From CAVSUZ01 sp963791885 (GTDB taxonomy: Bacteria; Pseudomonadota; Alphaproteobacteria; Acetobacterales; Acetobacteraceae), in the NCBI GenBank assembly GCA_963791885.1, contig CAWBUL010000006.1, positions 2,294,001 through 2,358,000 on the forward strand: 64,000 bases of DNA, in the 5' to 3' direction. Numbering within the stretch: the stretch's first letter is position 1; each line of letters starts with the position of its first letter. The translations under genes were made by a program, and so were the position numbers. The notes under the pieces were generated by a model. That model had not been told where the DNA came from and ran no database searches. It saw only the letters and a program-made list of their open reading frames with translations. Positions 29,285-38,529 of the stretch are shown piece after piece.

Positions 29285-29959
29285 ATGCACTATTCGGTCA
29301 ATTACGGACTGATCTGGCGCTACTTCGGCAAGCTCGGCTGGGGCCTGGTCCTCAGCCTGGAGCTTGCCCTGATCAGCATCCTGATCGGCTCGCTCATCGG
29401 CCTGGCTCTCGCGCTGATCGCAGACGGTACACGCTGGCGCAGCATCCGCGCCCTCATCGCCGCCTACGTTGAATTCATCCGCAACGTTCCTCTCCTCCTG
29501 CTCGTCTATCTCGTGTTCTACGGCATCCCCAGCGCCGGCGGCTTCGCCTACAGCGCCACATCCAGCTTCATCGCCACGCTGTCGCTCTATGCCGGCGCGT
29601 ACTTAGTAGAGGTGTTCCGGGCCGGCCTCGCCGCCGTCCCCCGAGGCCTGATCGACGCCGGCAAAGCCATCGGCCTTACGCCCTGGCAGCGCGTACTCTA
29701 CGTACAGGTCCCGACCATGCTGCGCATCGTGCTGCCCTCGCTCAGCAACGCCTTCATCTCGCTGTTCAAGGACACGTCCATCGCCTCGGTGATCGCGGTG
29801 CCGGAGCTGACCTACGGTGCCAACTGGATCTACACGAACACCTTCCGCGCGGTGGAGGTCTACTCCGTCGTCACCCCGATGTACCTGGTCACCGGCTACG
29901 CGCTGCTGTTCGGATTGCGCCGGCTGGAACATCGCTACGCACTGCGCCGCACCCGATGA
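29285..29959 (+). CDS. Amino-acid ABC transporter permease (HisM/GlnP type)
   Basis: Inner-membrane permease of 224 residues with about five hydrophobic segments (for example LGWGLVLSLELALISILIGS). The EAA loop that contacts the ATPase reads RGLIDAGKAIGLTPWQRVLY. YVEFIRNVPLLLLVYLVFYG is the characteristic family start of the permease domain. It starts one base after the binding-protein stop, so translation is probably coupled, and its last four bases overlap the next permease. Confidence 0.93.
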   Translation: MHYSVNYGLIWRYFGKLGWGLVLSLELALISILIGSLIGLALALIADGTRWRSIRALIAAYVEFIRNVPLLLLVYLVFYGIPSAGGFAYSATSSFIATLSLYAGAYLVEVFRAGLAAVPRGLIDAGKAIGLTPWQRVLYVQVPTMLRIVLPSLSNAFISLFKDTSIASVIAVPELTYGANWIYTNTFRAVEVYSVVTPMYLVTGYALLFGLRRLEHRYALRRTR

Positions 29960-30606
29960 TCGTCGCCATACGGTCATTGCCGTTCCTCTGGCGCGGACTG
30001 CTGATCACGCTGGAGGTCTCGGCCATCGTTGTCGCCGTCGCGCTGATCGCCGGCGTGCTGCTGGGGACCGCCATCACCTACGGCCCGATCTGGCTGCGCC
30101 TGCCCGTCCGCCTCTACAGCGATATCGTGCGTGGCATTCCGCTGCTAGTGCTGATCTTCTTCGTTTACTACGCCTTGCCTGTCACCGGTTGGAACATCAG
30201 CAACTTCTGGGCCGCCGTCGCCGCCCTGGCCGCATTCGAAACAGCGCACGTGCTGGAGGTCGCGCGTGGCGCACTGCAATCCATCCATCCTGGCCAGACC
30301 GAGGCTGGACGCGCCATCGGCCTGACCTTTCCGCAGCGCATGCTGTACGTGATCTTTCCCCAGGCGCTGCGCCGCTTCCTGCCGCCCTGGATCAACACGG
30401 TGGTCGACACGGTGAAGGGTAGTGCGCTGGTGTCGCTCGTCGGCATTGTCGATCTGATGCTGGCGATCCAGCAGGTCATCGGACGCACCTTCCGGCCCAT
30501 GCCGCTCTATGTGCTCGGCGCGCTGATCTACTTCGCCATCAACTACATGCTCTCGCTCGCCAGCCGCCGGCTTGAACGTCGCTTCGCCTATATTCGGGAG
30601 CACTAG
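29956..30606 (+). CDS. Amino-acid ABC transporter permease, second subunit
   Basis: Permease of 216 residues paired with the preceding one to form the heterodimeric channel. It shows LYSDIVRGIPLLVLIFFVYY and the EAA motif GQTEAGRAIGLTFPQRMLYV, with several membrane segments. ATG 29956 overlaps the preceding stop (ATGA). A dispersed palindromic repeat begins at its stop codon. Confidence 0.93.
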   Translation: MIVAIRSLPFLWRGLLITLEVSAIVVAVALIAGVLLGTAITYGPIWLRLPVRLYSDIVRGIPLLVLIFFVYYALPVTGWNISNFWAAVAALAAFETAHVLEVARGALQSIHPGQTEAGRAIGLTFPQRMLYVIFPQALRRFLPPWINTVVDTVKGSALVSLVGIVDLMLAIQQVIGRTFRPMPLYVLGALIYFAINYMLSLASRRLERRFAYIREH

Positions 30607-30658
30607 AGCGTGATCGCTGGAGGCGGAATCGTCGGAAGCGTGAATCACGCTCTGAAAC
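30603..30658 (+). repeat. Dispersed palindromic repeat, copy 1
   Basis: Starts CTAGAGCGTGATCGCTGGAG at the permease stop and contains the perfect palindrome AGCGTGAATCACGCT (30637-30651). A sequence with the same order of blocks occurs at 54704-54758. It lies between the permease and ATPase genes of one operon, a usual site for REP-like elements that modulate mRNA stability. Confidence 0.6.
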
Positions 30659-30663
30659 AAAAC

Positions 30664-31428
30664 ATGGCCGATGCGATCGTGCAAGTCCGCGCCGTGCACA
30701 AATCCTTCGGCCCGACCGAAGTCCTCAAGGGCATCGACCTCGAGGTGCACAAGGGCGAGGCTGTCGCACTGATCGGCGCCAGCGGCAGCGGCAAGACCAC
30801 GCTGCTCCGCTGCATCAACCGGCTGGAGACCTACGATTCCGGCTCCATCCGCGTGGACGGCGTGGAGATCGGCTTCCGCGAAAACGGACGTGCTCGACGC
30901 GAATGGGAACTCGCCTCCATCCGCGCCGACATCGGCATGGTGTTCCAGCTCTTTAATCTGTTCCCGCATCTCACCGCGCTGCAGAACGTGGTGCTCGGTC
31001 TGCGCAAGGTGCGGCACCTCTCGCCGTCCGAGGCCCGCGACCGCGCTGAGCGCTGGTTGGTACGCGTCGGCCTCGGCGACAAGCTGAACAGCCTGCCCAT
31101 CGAATTATCCGGCGGTCAGCAGCAGCGTGTCGGCATCGCCCGCGCCGTGGCGATGGAACCGAAGGTGCTGCTGCTGGACGAAATCACCTCCGCCCTCGAC
31201 CCGGAACTCGTGGGTGAGGTGCTGACCGTCGTGCGCGAACTGGCGCGTGACGGCATGACCATGATCCTGGTGACACACGAAATGAGCTTCGCCCGCGACG
31301 TGGCATCCCGTGTCGTGTTCATGGACGCCGGGCGGATCGCGGAGCAAGGCCTAGCGAAGGAGGTCATCGGCAACCCGCAGGGCGAAAGGCTGCGGAGCTT
31401 CCTCTCACGCCTTCGGGCAACCGGTTAG
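30664..31428 (+). CDS. Amino-acid ABC transporter ATPase (GlnQ/HisP type)
   Basis: ATPase of 254 residues. Walker A is LIGASGSGKTTLLRCIN, Q-loop MVFQLFNLFPHLTALQNV, signature LSGGQQQRVGIARAVAMEP, Walker B VLLLDEITSALDPELVGEVL, and switch His in ILVTHEMSFARD. I chose ATG 30664 (MADAIVQVRAVHKSF); the GTG at 30610 would translate the palindromic repeat. Last gene of the importer operon, 57 bp after the permease stop. Confidence 0.94.
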   Translation: MADAIVQVRAVHKSFGPTEVLKGIDLEVHKGEAVALIGASGSGKTTLLRCINRLETYDSGSIRVDGVEIGFRENGRARREWELASIRADIGMVFQLFNLFPHLTALQNVVLGLRKVRHLSPSEARDRAERWLVRVGLGDKLNSLPIELSGGQQQRVGIARAVAMEPKVLLLDEITSALDPELVGEVLTVVRELARDGMTMILVTHEMSFARDVASRVVFMDAGRIAEQGLAKEVIGNPQGERLRSFLSRLRATG

Positions 31429-31434
31429 ATCATG

Positions 31435-31656
31435 TCAGGCAGCCTTCCGCCCCAGCGCATGCACGTCCTCGGTCGTCAGCGCGTTGCCGCCGATCCCCCA
31501 GTCGCCGCTTTCCACCTCCTCGATGACGCACCACGTCACGCCGCGCATCGCCTCACCCTCGATCGACACCATTGCGTCGGTCAGCTTGCTGATGATCTGG
31601 CGCTTCTGGTCCTTGCTGAACACGTCCTTAATCACCCGAACCTGGATCAGTGGCAT
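31435..31656 (-). CDS. 4-oxalocrotonate tautomerase family protein
   Basis: Small enzyme of 73 residues. Translation from ATG 31656 gives MPLIQVRVIKDVFSKDQK, with Pro1 after Met removal as the catalytic base, and later MRGVTWCVIEEVESGDWGIG. AAGGAGG precedes the start by seven bases, which decides it over the longer frame. Family members interconvert enol and keto acids in aromatic or haloacid breakdown. It is convergent with the ABC ATPase and divergent from the MocR regulator, which may control it. Confidence 0.9.
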   Translation of the reverse strand: MPLIQVRVIKDVFSKDQKRQIISKLTDAMVSIEGEAMRGVTWCVIEEVESGDWGIGGNALTTEDVHALGRKAA

Positions 31657-31737
31657 GTTGTCCTCCTTGACACGGACGTCACAGTGCCGAACGCTTCTGC
31701 GCAACGTCATGGACAGTTCGGCTGTCAGCTGGCGTGA

Positions 31738-31751
31738 CTGTACCGGTGCAG
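31738..31751. promoter_or_regulatory. Near-palindrome upstream of MocR gene
   Basis: CTGTACCGGTGCAG is symmetric except for one base pair and lies 36 bp before the MocR start in the divergent tautomerase/MocR promoter region. MocR-type regulators usually bind repeats in such positions, so it is a candidate operator. The evidence is position and symmetry only. Confidence 0.3.
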
Positions 31752-31787
31752 CGGCCTGGCCGGTGCGCGACGAAAGCGAGAAACGCG

Positions 31788-33194
31788 ATGATCCCTCTGA
31801 CCGTCGACCGAACCAGCGGGCAGCCGCTGACCGATCAGATCGTGGCCAACATCAAGCGGCAGGTCGACGACCGGCGGCTCCGCCCCGGAACGCGGCTGCC
31901 GTCGATCCGCGGTCTCGCCAATTCCGCCGATGTCAGCCGCTTCACGGTGGTGGAGGCGTATGACCGTCTGGTCGCGATGGGCTATCTGCAATCCCGCCGC
32001 GGCGCGGGGTTCTACACCGCCGCGGCAGCGACGCCGCAGCCCGCTCCCTCAGTCGATCACAAAAGCAACGAGCAGCTCGTCTGGCTGATCCGACGGATGC
32101 TGGAGGCGGATGACAACGCCGTGCTGGCCGGTGGACCGTGGCTGCCGAATTCCTGGCTCGACGAAGCCGGCATCCGCCAGAACCTCAATGTGCTGGCACG
32201 CCGGAACGGCGCCTATCTCCTCGAATATGGCCATCCGTTCGGCTATCTGCCACTGCGCGAGCACCTGGCGCTGATGCTGTCCGGTATCGGCGTCGCCGCG
32301 CATGCCGGTCAGATCCTGCTGACCCAGGGCACCAGTCACGCCCTGGAATTGGTCATTCGCTATCTGCTCCGGCCGGGCGATGCGGCGCTGGTGGACGACC
32401 CCGGCTACTACAACTTGTTCGGCAATCTACGGCTGCAGGGCGTCACGATGCTGGGCGTGCCGCGCAACCCCGATGGCCCGGACATCGCGGCGCTGGAGGA
32501 ACTCGCCGCCACCCATCGGCCGAAGGTCTATTTCACGCAGTCGGCCATGCAGAACCCAACCGGCACGGGCATCAGCCCGCATGCCGCGTTCCGGCTGTTG
32601 CAGGCGGCGGAGCGCCACGGCTTTGCAATTGTCGAGGACGACGTCTTCTGCGATCTGCAGGAGCGGCCGACGCCACGACTGGCGACACTCGATCAACTCA
32701 ACCGTGTGATCTATGTGCGCAGCTTTTCGAAGACGCTGTCGGGCAGCCTGCGCGTGGGCTTCGTGGCCTGCACCGAGCGCATCGCCAGCGAGCTCGCCGA
32801 CATCAAAATGCTGACCAGCATCACCACCTCACAGTTCACTGAGCGCTTGATCTATCTGATGCTGATGGACGGGCACTACCGCAAATACCTCGCGCGTCTG
32901 CATACGCGGCTTGGGGAGGCAAGGATCGAGACGGTTCGCGCCTTCGAGCACATTGGCCTCAAGCTATTCGCCGAACCGGCGGACGGCATGTTCGTCTGGG
33001 CACGCTTCCCGAATATCGAAGACTCGTTGCCGCTGGCCGAGGCGTCGCAAAGTCAGGGCGTGATGCTGGCACCCGGAACAGTCTTCCGCCCGCATCTCGA
33101 ACGCTCACCGTGGCTGCGGTTCAACGTCGCGGTTTGCGCCGAACCGCGCGTGCAAAGCTGGCTATCGGAGCTCGTTGCACGTCTCGGAGAATAG
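31788..33194 (+). CDS. MocR-type regulator: GntR helix-turn-helix fused to aminotransferase-like domain
   Basis: Protein of 468 residues. Residues ~10-75 form a GntR winged helix (QPLTDQIVANIKRQVDDRRL and SIRGLANSADVSRFTVVEAY). The rest is a class I aminotransferase fold with LLTQGTSHALELVIRYLLRP, VYFTQSAMQNPTGTGIS and the PLP lysine in RVIYVRSFSKTLSGSLRVGF. MocR proteins sense a PLP-linked metabolite and control a neighbouring gene. The divergent tautomerase is the closest candidate. ATG 31788 gives the canonical start before IPLTVDRTSGQPL. Confidence 0.92.
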   Translation: MIPLTVDRTSGQPLTDQIVANIKRQVDDRRLRPGTRLPSIRGLANSADVSRFTVVEAYDRLVAMGYLQSRRGAGFYTAAAATPQPAPSVDHKSNEQLVWLIRRMLEADDNAVLAGGPWLPNSWLDEAGIRQNLNVLARRNGAYLLEYGHPFGYLPLREHLALMLSGIGVAAHAGQILLTQGTSHALELVIRYLLRPGDAALVDDPGYYNLFGNLRLQGVTMLGVPRNPDGPDIAALEELAATHRPKVYFTQSAMQNPTGTGISPHAAFRLLQAAERHGFAIVEDDVFCDLQERPTPRLATLDQLNRVIYVRSFSKTLSGSLRVGFVACTERIASELADIKMLTSITTSQFTERLIYLMLMDGHYRKYLARLHTRLGEARIETVRAFEHIGLKLFAEPADGMFVWARFPNIEDSLPLAEASQSQGVMLAPGTVFRPHLERSPWLRFNVAVCAEPRVQSWLSELVARLGE

Positions 33195-33196
33195 AT

Positions 33197-35284
33197 TCAG
33201 ACCTCGATCACCGCATCGGCGATGAACGCGCCGTCCGGCATCGCGAACACCGGGTTGAGATCGATCGAAACCAAACGTTCGCCCGCCTGCGCCGCGAACA
33301 CCGACAGCCGCGCCAGCATCTGCGCCAGAGCGCGCACATCAGCAGGCGGACGGCCGCGCGCACCCAACAGCAGCGGCGCACCGCGGATCGAGCGGATCAT
33401 CTCCTCCGCCACATCCACCCCGAACGGACAGCGGCGGAACACCACATCTTTCATCACCTCCACGAAGATCCCGCCCAGCCCGAACATCGCGACCGGTCCG
33501 AACACCGGATCGCCCTGGATGCCCATGATGCACTCCACGCCACCGGTCATCTGACGTGCCACCAGCACGCCTTCGATTCGCGCATCCGCTGCCTTCTCCT
33601 TCGCGCGCCGCGTCAGCGTCGCGTATCCGTCGCGCACCGCGGCAGCGTCCGCCACGCCCACCAACACCCCGCCGATCTCTGACTTGTGCAGAATGTCGGG
33701 GGACAGGATCTTCATCACCACCGGAAACCCGAGGCGCTCGGCCGCCGCCACCGCTTCCTCGGCAGTCGCGCACGCTTGCTCCGGAACGATCTCCAACCCC
33801 GCCGAGGCAAGCAGCCGCTTCGCCGCCGCCTCGCTTGCCGTCGTCGCGGGCAAATCGACGCGCGGCACGACAGGAGGCGCTTCACCCGGCTTAGCCGCGA
33901 ACGACGCGCCAAACCGACCCATCGCGGCGATCGCATTCACCGCCCGCGTTGGATCCTCCAGACAGATCCACCCCTGTTCCTCAAGCTCGCGCGCTCGCTC
34001 AGGCGTCACGATCACCGACAGCACGTACAGCCGATCCGGATGGCGCTCGCGCACCACGTTCAGCTTCTCCAGCATCGCCGGCCAGCGGCGCGAGGACGCG
34101 ACCATCGTAAAAAACCCCAGCACCGAGGTGTATCCGCCGTCGCGCACCATCGTCTCGAAGAACGGCTCCAGCAGCTGTGGCTCATTCCCGACCTGCGCAG
34201 TCGCATCCACCGGATTGCGCGGTGCGCAGAACGACACCAGCGACTTCAGCGTCTTCTGCGCCTCCTCCGGCATCGCCGGCATCTGCAGCCCCACCTGCTC
34301 CGCAGCATCGCTCACCAGCACGCCAGCGCCGCCGGAGACGGTGATCATCCCCAGCGTGTTGTGCACCGGATAGATCCGCCGCGTCGCCGTCTGCGCGATG
34401 TCCAGCATCTCCTCGGAGGTGCGTGCCCGCACCACGCCGAACTCGTTCATCACTGCTTCGGTGATCGCGTCGTTGCCGGCGATCGACGCAGTGTGGGATC
34501 GCGCCGCCTGAGTCCCCAGCGCGCTCCGCCCGACCTTCATCATGACGATCGGCTTGCGCGCAGCGTGAGCCGCCTTGAATGCGGCGATCAGTCCCGGTGC
34601 CTCGCGGATCCCCTCAATATACGCGGCAATCACGTCCACCTCGGGGTTCTCCGCCAGCCAGCCGATGCACTCGCCCACCGTCACATCCAACTCATTACCC
34701 GTCATGATGCACAGCGACGCGCCGATGCCGCGATTGCGCGCCAGCGTGTAAAGATGCGTCCCGTACGCGCCGGACTGGGACGCGATGCCGATGCGCCCCA
34801 GCACCGGCCAGCCGCTGTCGAACGACGTCGAGAATGTAGCGTAGTAGGACTGGCGCCCGTCGAACACGCCCAGACAGTTCGGACCCAATACGCGCATGCC
34901 GTGCGCCCGCGCTGCTGCGACCATGCGCGACTGCGCCGCTTCGCCGTCCGCATCCACCTCGGCAAAGCCTGCCGTAAACACCAGCGCCGCCTTCGTGCCG
35001 CGCTTGCCGAGTTCCTCCACCGCTTCCACCGCAATAGCCGCCGGTACGGCCACGATCGCCACGTCCGGTGCCTCGGGCAGCGCCGCGACGGATGGATATG
35101 CCATCAGCCCCTGCACCTCCGTCCGGTTCGGGTTCACCGGATAGATCACGCCCCGGAATCCCGCGGCCTTCATGTGTGCGATCGGCCGCCCGCCGATCCG
35201 CGTCGGATCGTTCGAAGCCCCAAGGATGGCGATGGATCGCGGTGCAAATAGCGGCGTCAGCCCGGCAAAGCGGGACTCGGTCAT
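33197..35284 (-). CDS. NDP-forming acyl-CoA synthetase (acetate--CoA ligase family)
   Basis: Two-part enzyme of 695 residues that makes acyl-CoA with ATP/ADP through a phosphohistidine intermediate. The N-terminal CoA-binding Rossmann domain has RSIAILGASNDPTRIGGRPI and VIYPVNPNRTEVQGL. The central ligase domain carries the phosphorylated His in AARSHTASIAGND. The C-terminal ATP-grasp domain has GFPVVMKILSPDILHKSEIG and VECIMGIQGDPVFGPVAMFG. The length suits the fused alpha-beta form. It is convergent with the MocR gene and divergent from the SelA-like gene. The substrate acid is unknown. Confidence 0.92.
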   Translation of the reverse strand: MTESRFAGLTPLFAPRSIAILGASNDPTRIGGRPIAHMKAAGFRGVIYPVNPNRTEVQGLMAYPSVAALPEAPDVAIVAVPAAIAVEAVEELGKRGTKAALVFTAGFAEVDADGEAAQSRMVAAARAHGMRVLGPNCLGVFDGRQSYYATFSTSFDSGWPVLGRIGIASQSGAYGTHLYTLARNRGIGASLCIMTGNELDVTVGECIGWLAENPEVDVIAAYIEGIREAPGLIAAFKAAHAARKPIVMMKVGRSALGTQAARSHTASIAGNDAITEAVMNEFGVVRARTSEEMLDIAQTATRRIYPVHNTLGMITVSGGAGVLVSDAAEQVGLQMPAMPEEAQKTLKSLVSFCAPRNPVDATAQVGNEPQLLEPFFETMVRDGGYTSVLGFFTMVASSRRWPAMLEKLNVVRERHPDRLYVLSVIVTPERARELEEQGWICLEDPTRAVNAIAAMGRFGASFAAKPGEAPPVVPRVDLPATTASEAAAKRLLASAGLEIVPEQACATAEEAVAAAERLGFPVVMKILSPDILHKSEIGGVLVGVADAAAVRDGYATLTRRAKEKAADARIEGVLVARQMTGGVECIMGIQGDPVFGPVAMFGLGGIFVEVMKDVVFRRCPFGVDVAEEMIRSIRGAPLLLGARGRPPADVRALAQMLARLSVFAAQAGERLVSIDLNPVFAMPDGAFIADAVIEV

Positions 35285-35339
35285 GCGGCGTTCCTCCTAT
35301 GGCGCCATGTTCGGCCGGGGATAGACTGCCGCGCAAGAT

Positions 35340-36557
35340 ATGGAGGGACACGTGGCACCGCAGAACGATATCCGCGCACGGCTCGGCTTGCGTCCGGTCA
35401 TCAACGTCTCCGGCACCATGACATTCCTCGGTGCCTCCATCGCGGTGCCGGAGGTGGTGGAGACGGTGTCCGCCATCCTGACGCAGTTCGTCGAAATCGC
35501 CGACTTACAGCGCAGAGCCAGCGACACCATCGCCCGGCTCTGTGGCTCCGAAGCCGGGTTCGTGACCGCCTCGGCCGCGGCGGGGATCACGGTGTCGGTT
35601 GCAGCTGCAATGACCGGTGACGATCTCGCCGCGATCGAGCGTCTGCCCGACACCGCCACACTGCCGCGCAACGAAGTCCCGATTCAGCTTGGTCACATGG
35701 TGAGCTACGGCGCACCGGTAGAGCAGGCGGTGCGTCTGGCAGGGGCGAGGGTCGTGCCGGTGGGGCAGGCCACCGAGGCCAAGCCGTACCAACTCGACGG
35801 CGCCATCACGCCCCGCACCGCCGCTGTGCTGTACGTCGTGTCGCACCACACCGTGCAGTACGGGCAACTGACGCTGGAAGAAGTGGCGGAGATCGCGCAC
35901 GCACACGGAGTGCCCGTCATCGTCGATGGCGCTTCGGAATACGATCTGCGCGGGTTTCTCAAGCGCGGCGCGGATGTGGCCGTGTACAGCGCGCACAAAT
36001 TCCTCGGCGGTCCGACCGCAGGAATCGTCGCCGGCCGGCGCGACCTGGTGCGCGCCGCTTATCTCCAAAACCACGGCATCGGCCGCGGCATGAAGGTCGG
36101 GAAGGAGGGCATGGCCGGCACCATCGCAGCGCTGGAAGCCTGGGAGAGGCGAGACCACGCCGCCATTCGCGCTCGCGAAATGCGCGCTCTCACGCTCTGG
36201 CAGGACCGGCTGTCACGCTGGCCCGGCGTGCAAGGCACCATCGTATCGGATCCGACCAACAACCCGCTCGACCGGCTGGAGGTGCGTATCGATCCGCAGG
36301 CTGCGCGCATCTCCGCCTGGGATCTTGCCGATGCTCTGGCGTCCGGCGAGCCACCAGTCATCGTGCGGGATCACGAAGTCGAACAGGGCTGGTTCCTGCT
36401 CGATCCGTGCAATCTGCATCCTGGTCAGGAGGAGATTGTTGCCGCGCGCTTCGATGCGGAACTCGATCAGGCGCGCGGGTTCAACGCTCCGTTGGTGTCG
36501 TCGTTGGGGGAGAGGCGACGGCGGGCGGCGGAAGCCGCGTCGAGCTGGCCGGATTGA
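35340..36557 (+). CDS. SelA/DgaE-like PLP-dependent enzyme
   Basis: PLP enzyme of 405 residues related to SelA, DgaE-type ammonia lyases and class V aminotransferases. The N-terminal LGLRPVINVSGTMTFLGASI is typical of DgaE-like proteins. PLP ligands include VPVIVDGASEYDL (Asp) and VAVYSAHKFLGGPTAGIVAG (Schiff-base Lys). A bacterial SelA is longer, and selenocysteine machinery is not seen, so a role in amino-acid or amino-sugar-acid metabolism is more likely. It is divergent from the acyl-CoA synthetase with a 55-bp gap. Confidence 0.85.
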   Translation: MEGHVAPQNDIRARLGLRPVINVSGTMTFLGASIAVPEVVETVSAILTQFVEIADLQRRASDTIARLCGSEAGFVTASAAAGITVSVAAAMTGDDLAAIERLPDTATLPRNEVPIQLGHMVSYGAPVEQAVRLAGARVVPVGQATEAKPYQLDGAITPRTAAVLYVVSHHTVQYGQLTLEEVAEIAHAHGVPVIVDGASEYDLRGFLKRGADVAVYSAHKFLGGPTAGIVAGRRDLVRAAYLQNHGIGRGMKVGKEGMAGTIAALEAWERRDHAAIRAREMRALTLWQDRLSRWPGVQGTIVSDPTNNPLDRLEVRIDPQAARISAWDLADALASGEPPVIVRDHEVEQGWFLLDPCNLHPGQEEIVAARFDAELDQARGFNAPLVSSLGERRRRAAEAASSWPD

Positions 36558-36705
36558 GGTGATCGCATCCCAACCCCTAAGAACTCGACGCTCGCGAATC
36601 GATATGGAATAACCCACGCCTGTCGCGTGTCTGACAGGCGTGCAATCGACCGGACCGGGTCCGGCGGCGGCACATCCGGGGTAAGGAGTCATGGGAGGGC
36701 GCCAC

Positions 36706-37860
36706 ATGCGAATTACGGAATCGACCGATCGGTATCGTTTTGTCGGCCTGGCTGCGGTCGCGCTGTTGTGCGTGTCTGCGCGATGGTCTCCAGCGGCGGC
36801 CTATGTTCAGACCGATCTTGTGTCGGACATTCCCGGCCTCGCGACAATTACCGATCCGGAGCTCAAAAATTCCTGGGGTATGTCGGAGAGCGCGACGTCA
36901 CCGATTTGGGTTTCAAACCAGGGCACGGACAGCTCGACGCTTTATTCGATCACAAAAATCGTGAACGTTACAAAGGTCAATATCAACCCGCCAAGCGGTT
37001 TTGTCGCCATCCCGACGACCTCCACCGGTCCGCAAGGCCCGACCGGGCAGGTGTCCAACAGCAACGCGTCGTCGTTTCTGGTATCGGGTGGCGATGGCAA
37101 GGCCGCTCACTTCATCTTCGCCAATCTGAACGGCTCGATCTCGGCTTGGGATGGCGGTACCGCCTCCCACATCCAGGCGACCACGGCGGGCGCGGTTTAT
37201 ACCGGGCTCGCGATCAACAGTGCGCAAACACGGCTTTATGCGGCTAACGACGCGGGGAGCGGTAGCATCAACGTGTTTGACAACAGCTTCACCCCGGTCA
37301 ACCTCGGCGCCAGCGCGTTCGTAGATCCCAACCTCCCGGCGGCCCTTGTGCCGTTCAACGTCCAGGACATCGGTGGCAAGGTTTACGTCACTTATGCTCC
37401 TGCCGGACGAGCGGATCAGACGGGCGCGGCGCTCGGGCAAGGCGTGGTCGATGTCTATGATGAAAACGGAGTGCTCCTGCAGCGCGTCATCACCGGTAGC
37501 CAACTGGCTGCGCCTTGGGGCGTGGCTCTTGCGCCGTCCGACTTCGGGCGGTTCAGTGACGACCTGCTGGTCGGCAATTTCAGCTACAACAACAGTGAGA
37601 TCAACGCGTTCGACCCAACCACCGGCGCGTTTGAGGGCACGATCCCGATCGATGTCGGCGCCAACTCCGCAGGCGGGCTGTGGGATCTGACCTTCGGCAA
37701 TGGCAAATCGGGCGGCAATCCGGACACGCTCTATTTCGCCGATGGCCTTAACGGCGAAACGGACGGGTTGCTTGGCGCTCTGAGCGTGCCGGAACCAGCC
37801 AGCCTCCTGGTGTTCGGCACAGCGGTAGCGTTGCTGCTCACCCGCCGAAGCAGACGATAA
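36706..37860 (+). CDS. TIGR03118-type secreted protein with PEP-CTERM sorting signal
   Basis: Exported protein of 384 residues. An N-terminal signal (GLAAVALLCVSARWSPAAAY) is followed by beta-propeller-like repeats (AAHFIFANLNGSISAWDGG, TRLYAANDAGSGSINVFD). The C-terminus VPEPASLLVFGTAVALLLTR plus basic tail is a textbook PEP-CTERM signal, implying EpsH-type exosortase processing and surface or matrix location. GGGAGG seven bases before ATG 36706 favours that start over ATG 36691. A strong terminator follows. No exosortase gene is present in this window. Confidence 0.9.
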   Translation: MRITESTDRYRFVGLAAVALLCVSARWSPAAAYVQTDLVSDIPGLATITDPELKNSWGMSESATSPIWVSNQGTDSSTLYSITKIVNVTKVNINPPSGFVAIPTTSTGPQGPTGQVSNSNASSFLVSGGDGKAAHFIFANLNGSISAWDGGTASHIQATTAGAVYTGLAINSAQTRLYAANDAGSGSINVFDNSFTPVNLGASAFVDPNLPAALVPFNVQDIGGKVYVTYAPAGRADQTGAALGQGVVDVYDENGVLLQRVITGSQLAAPWGVALAPSDFGRFSDDLLVGNFSYNNSEINAFDPTTGAFEGTIPIDVGANSAGGLWDLTFGNGKSGGNPDTLYFADGLNGETDGLLGALSVPEPASLLVFGTAVALLLTRRSRR

Positions 37861-37897
37861 GCGAAACGCATCGTCGAGACATACGACGAAGAATCCA

Positions 37898-37925
37898 CCC
37901 GCCAGACCGCGTTCTGGCGGGTTTT
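37898..37925 (+). terminator. Rho-independent terminator after PEP-CTERM gene
   Basis: CCCGCCAGA pairs with TCTGGCGGG across a short loop and is followed by TTTT. It lies 38 bp after the PEP-CTERM stop codon on the plus strand. Confidence 0.85.
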
Positions 37926-38031
37926 CCCCTTGTCGTCTGCAGGTTATCAGTATTGCGCGCCTGCGGTCGCGTGACCTGGTCGAGGGCGAAACCATCGCCC
38001 TGAAACAGGCGGCGAAGCTCCCGCTGGCCGC

Positions 38032-38529
38032 CTATCCCCAAAGTCTCGTCAGTGGACCGCTGGCTCCAGCGACAGGGTCCATATCGGGCTTCGGAACGGC
38101 GGCGATGTTGCGCGCGGCCTCGTCATGTTCCTCGCGCCGACCACGCCGTAAATCCACTCTGCCTCTCTGCCCAACCGGATACGCACCCACAATCAGCAGG
38201 TCTGCCGACGCACCCTGGTTGCAATGTCCCGTGCCGGCAGGCAGCACCGCGACATCGCCGGCCCGCACCTCCACCACCTTCCCGTTCGGCCCGCCGAATA
38301 GAACGCGCGCATGCCCGCGCGCCACACCCAGCACCTCATGCGCATTGCTGTGGAAGTGGTGGAACGGATGCACGCCGTTGCGCCACGCCGGGGGCCATTG
38401 GTTCCGTTCGAACAGCTGCTCGATCGCCTCCGGATCGGCCGGTACCGCCGCCCGATACACAAGCAGCGGCAAGCGTGTGTTCGGCACTGCCCCGTCATCC
38501 TCAAACGTGAAACTTTCCGGTTCAGTCAT
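38032..38529 (-). CDS. Cupin-domain protein
   Basis: Single-domain cupin of 165 residues. Metal-ligand pattern: GVHPFHHFHSNAHEVLGVAR (first cupin motif, His/His/Glu-like) and GDVAVLPAGTGHCNQG (second motif His). The flanking sequence resembles the YjlB-type cupins found near CoA-transferase or acid-metabolism genes. ATG 38529 overlaps the end of the upstream CoA-transferase gene by eight bases, so the two form an operon. The reaction is unknown. Confidence 0.85.
   Translation of the reverse strand: MTEPESFTFEDDGAVPNTRLPLLVYRAAVPADPEAIEQLFERNQWPPAWRNGVHPFHHFHSNAHEVLGVARGHARVLFGGPNGKVVEVRAGDVAVLPAGTGHCNQGASADLLIVGAYPVGQRGRVDLRRGRREEHDEAARNIAAVPKPDMDPVAGASGPLTRLWG

Noticed and set aside
35340..36557. 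Selenocysteine synthase SelA
   Set aside because: The protein is shorter than bacterial SelA and starts like DgaE-type enzymes; no selB or selD gene is visible in the window.
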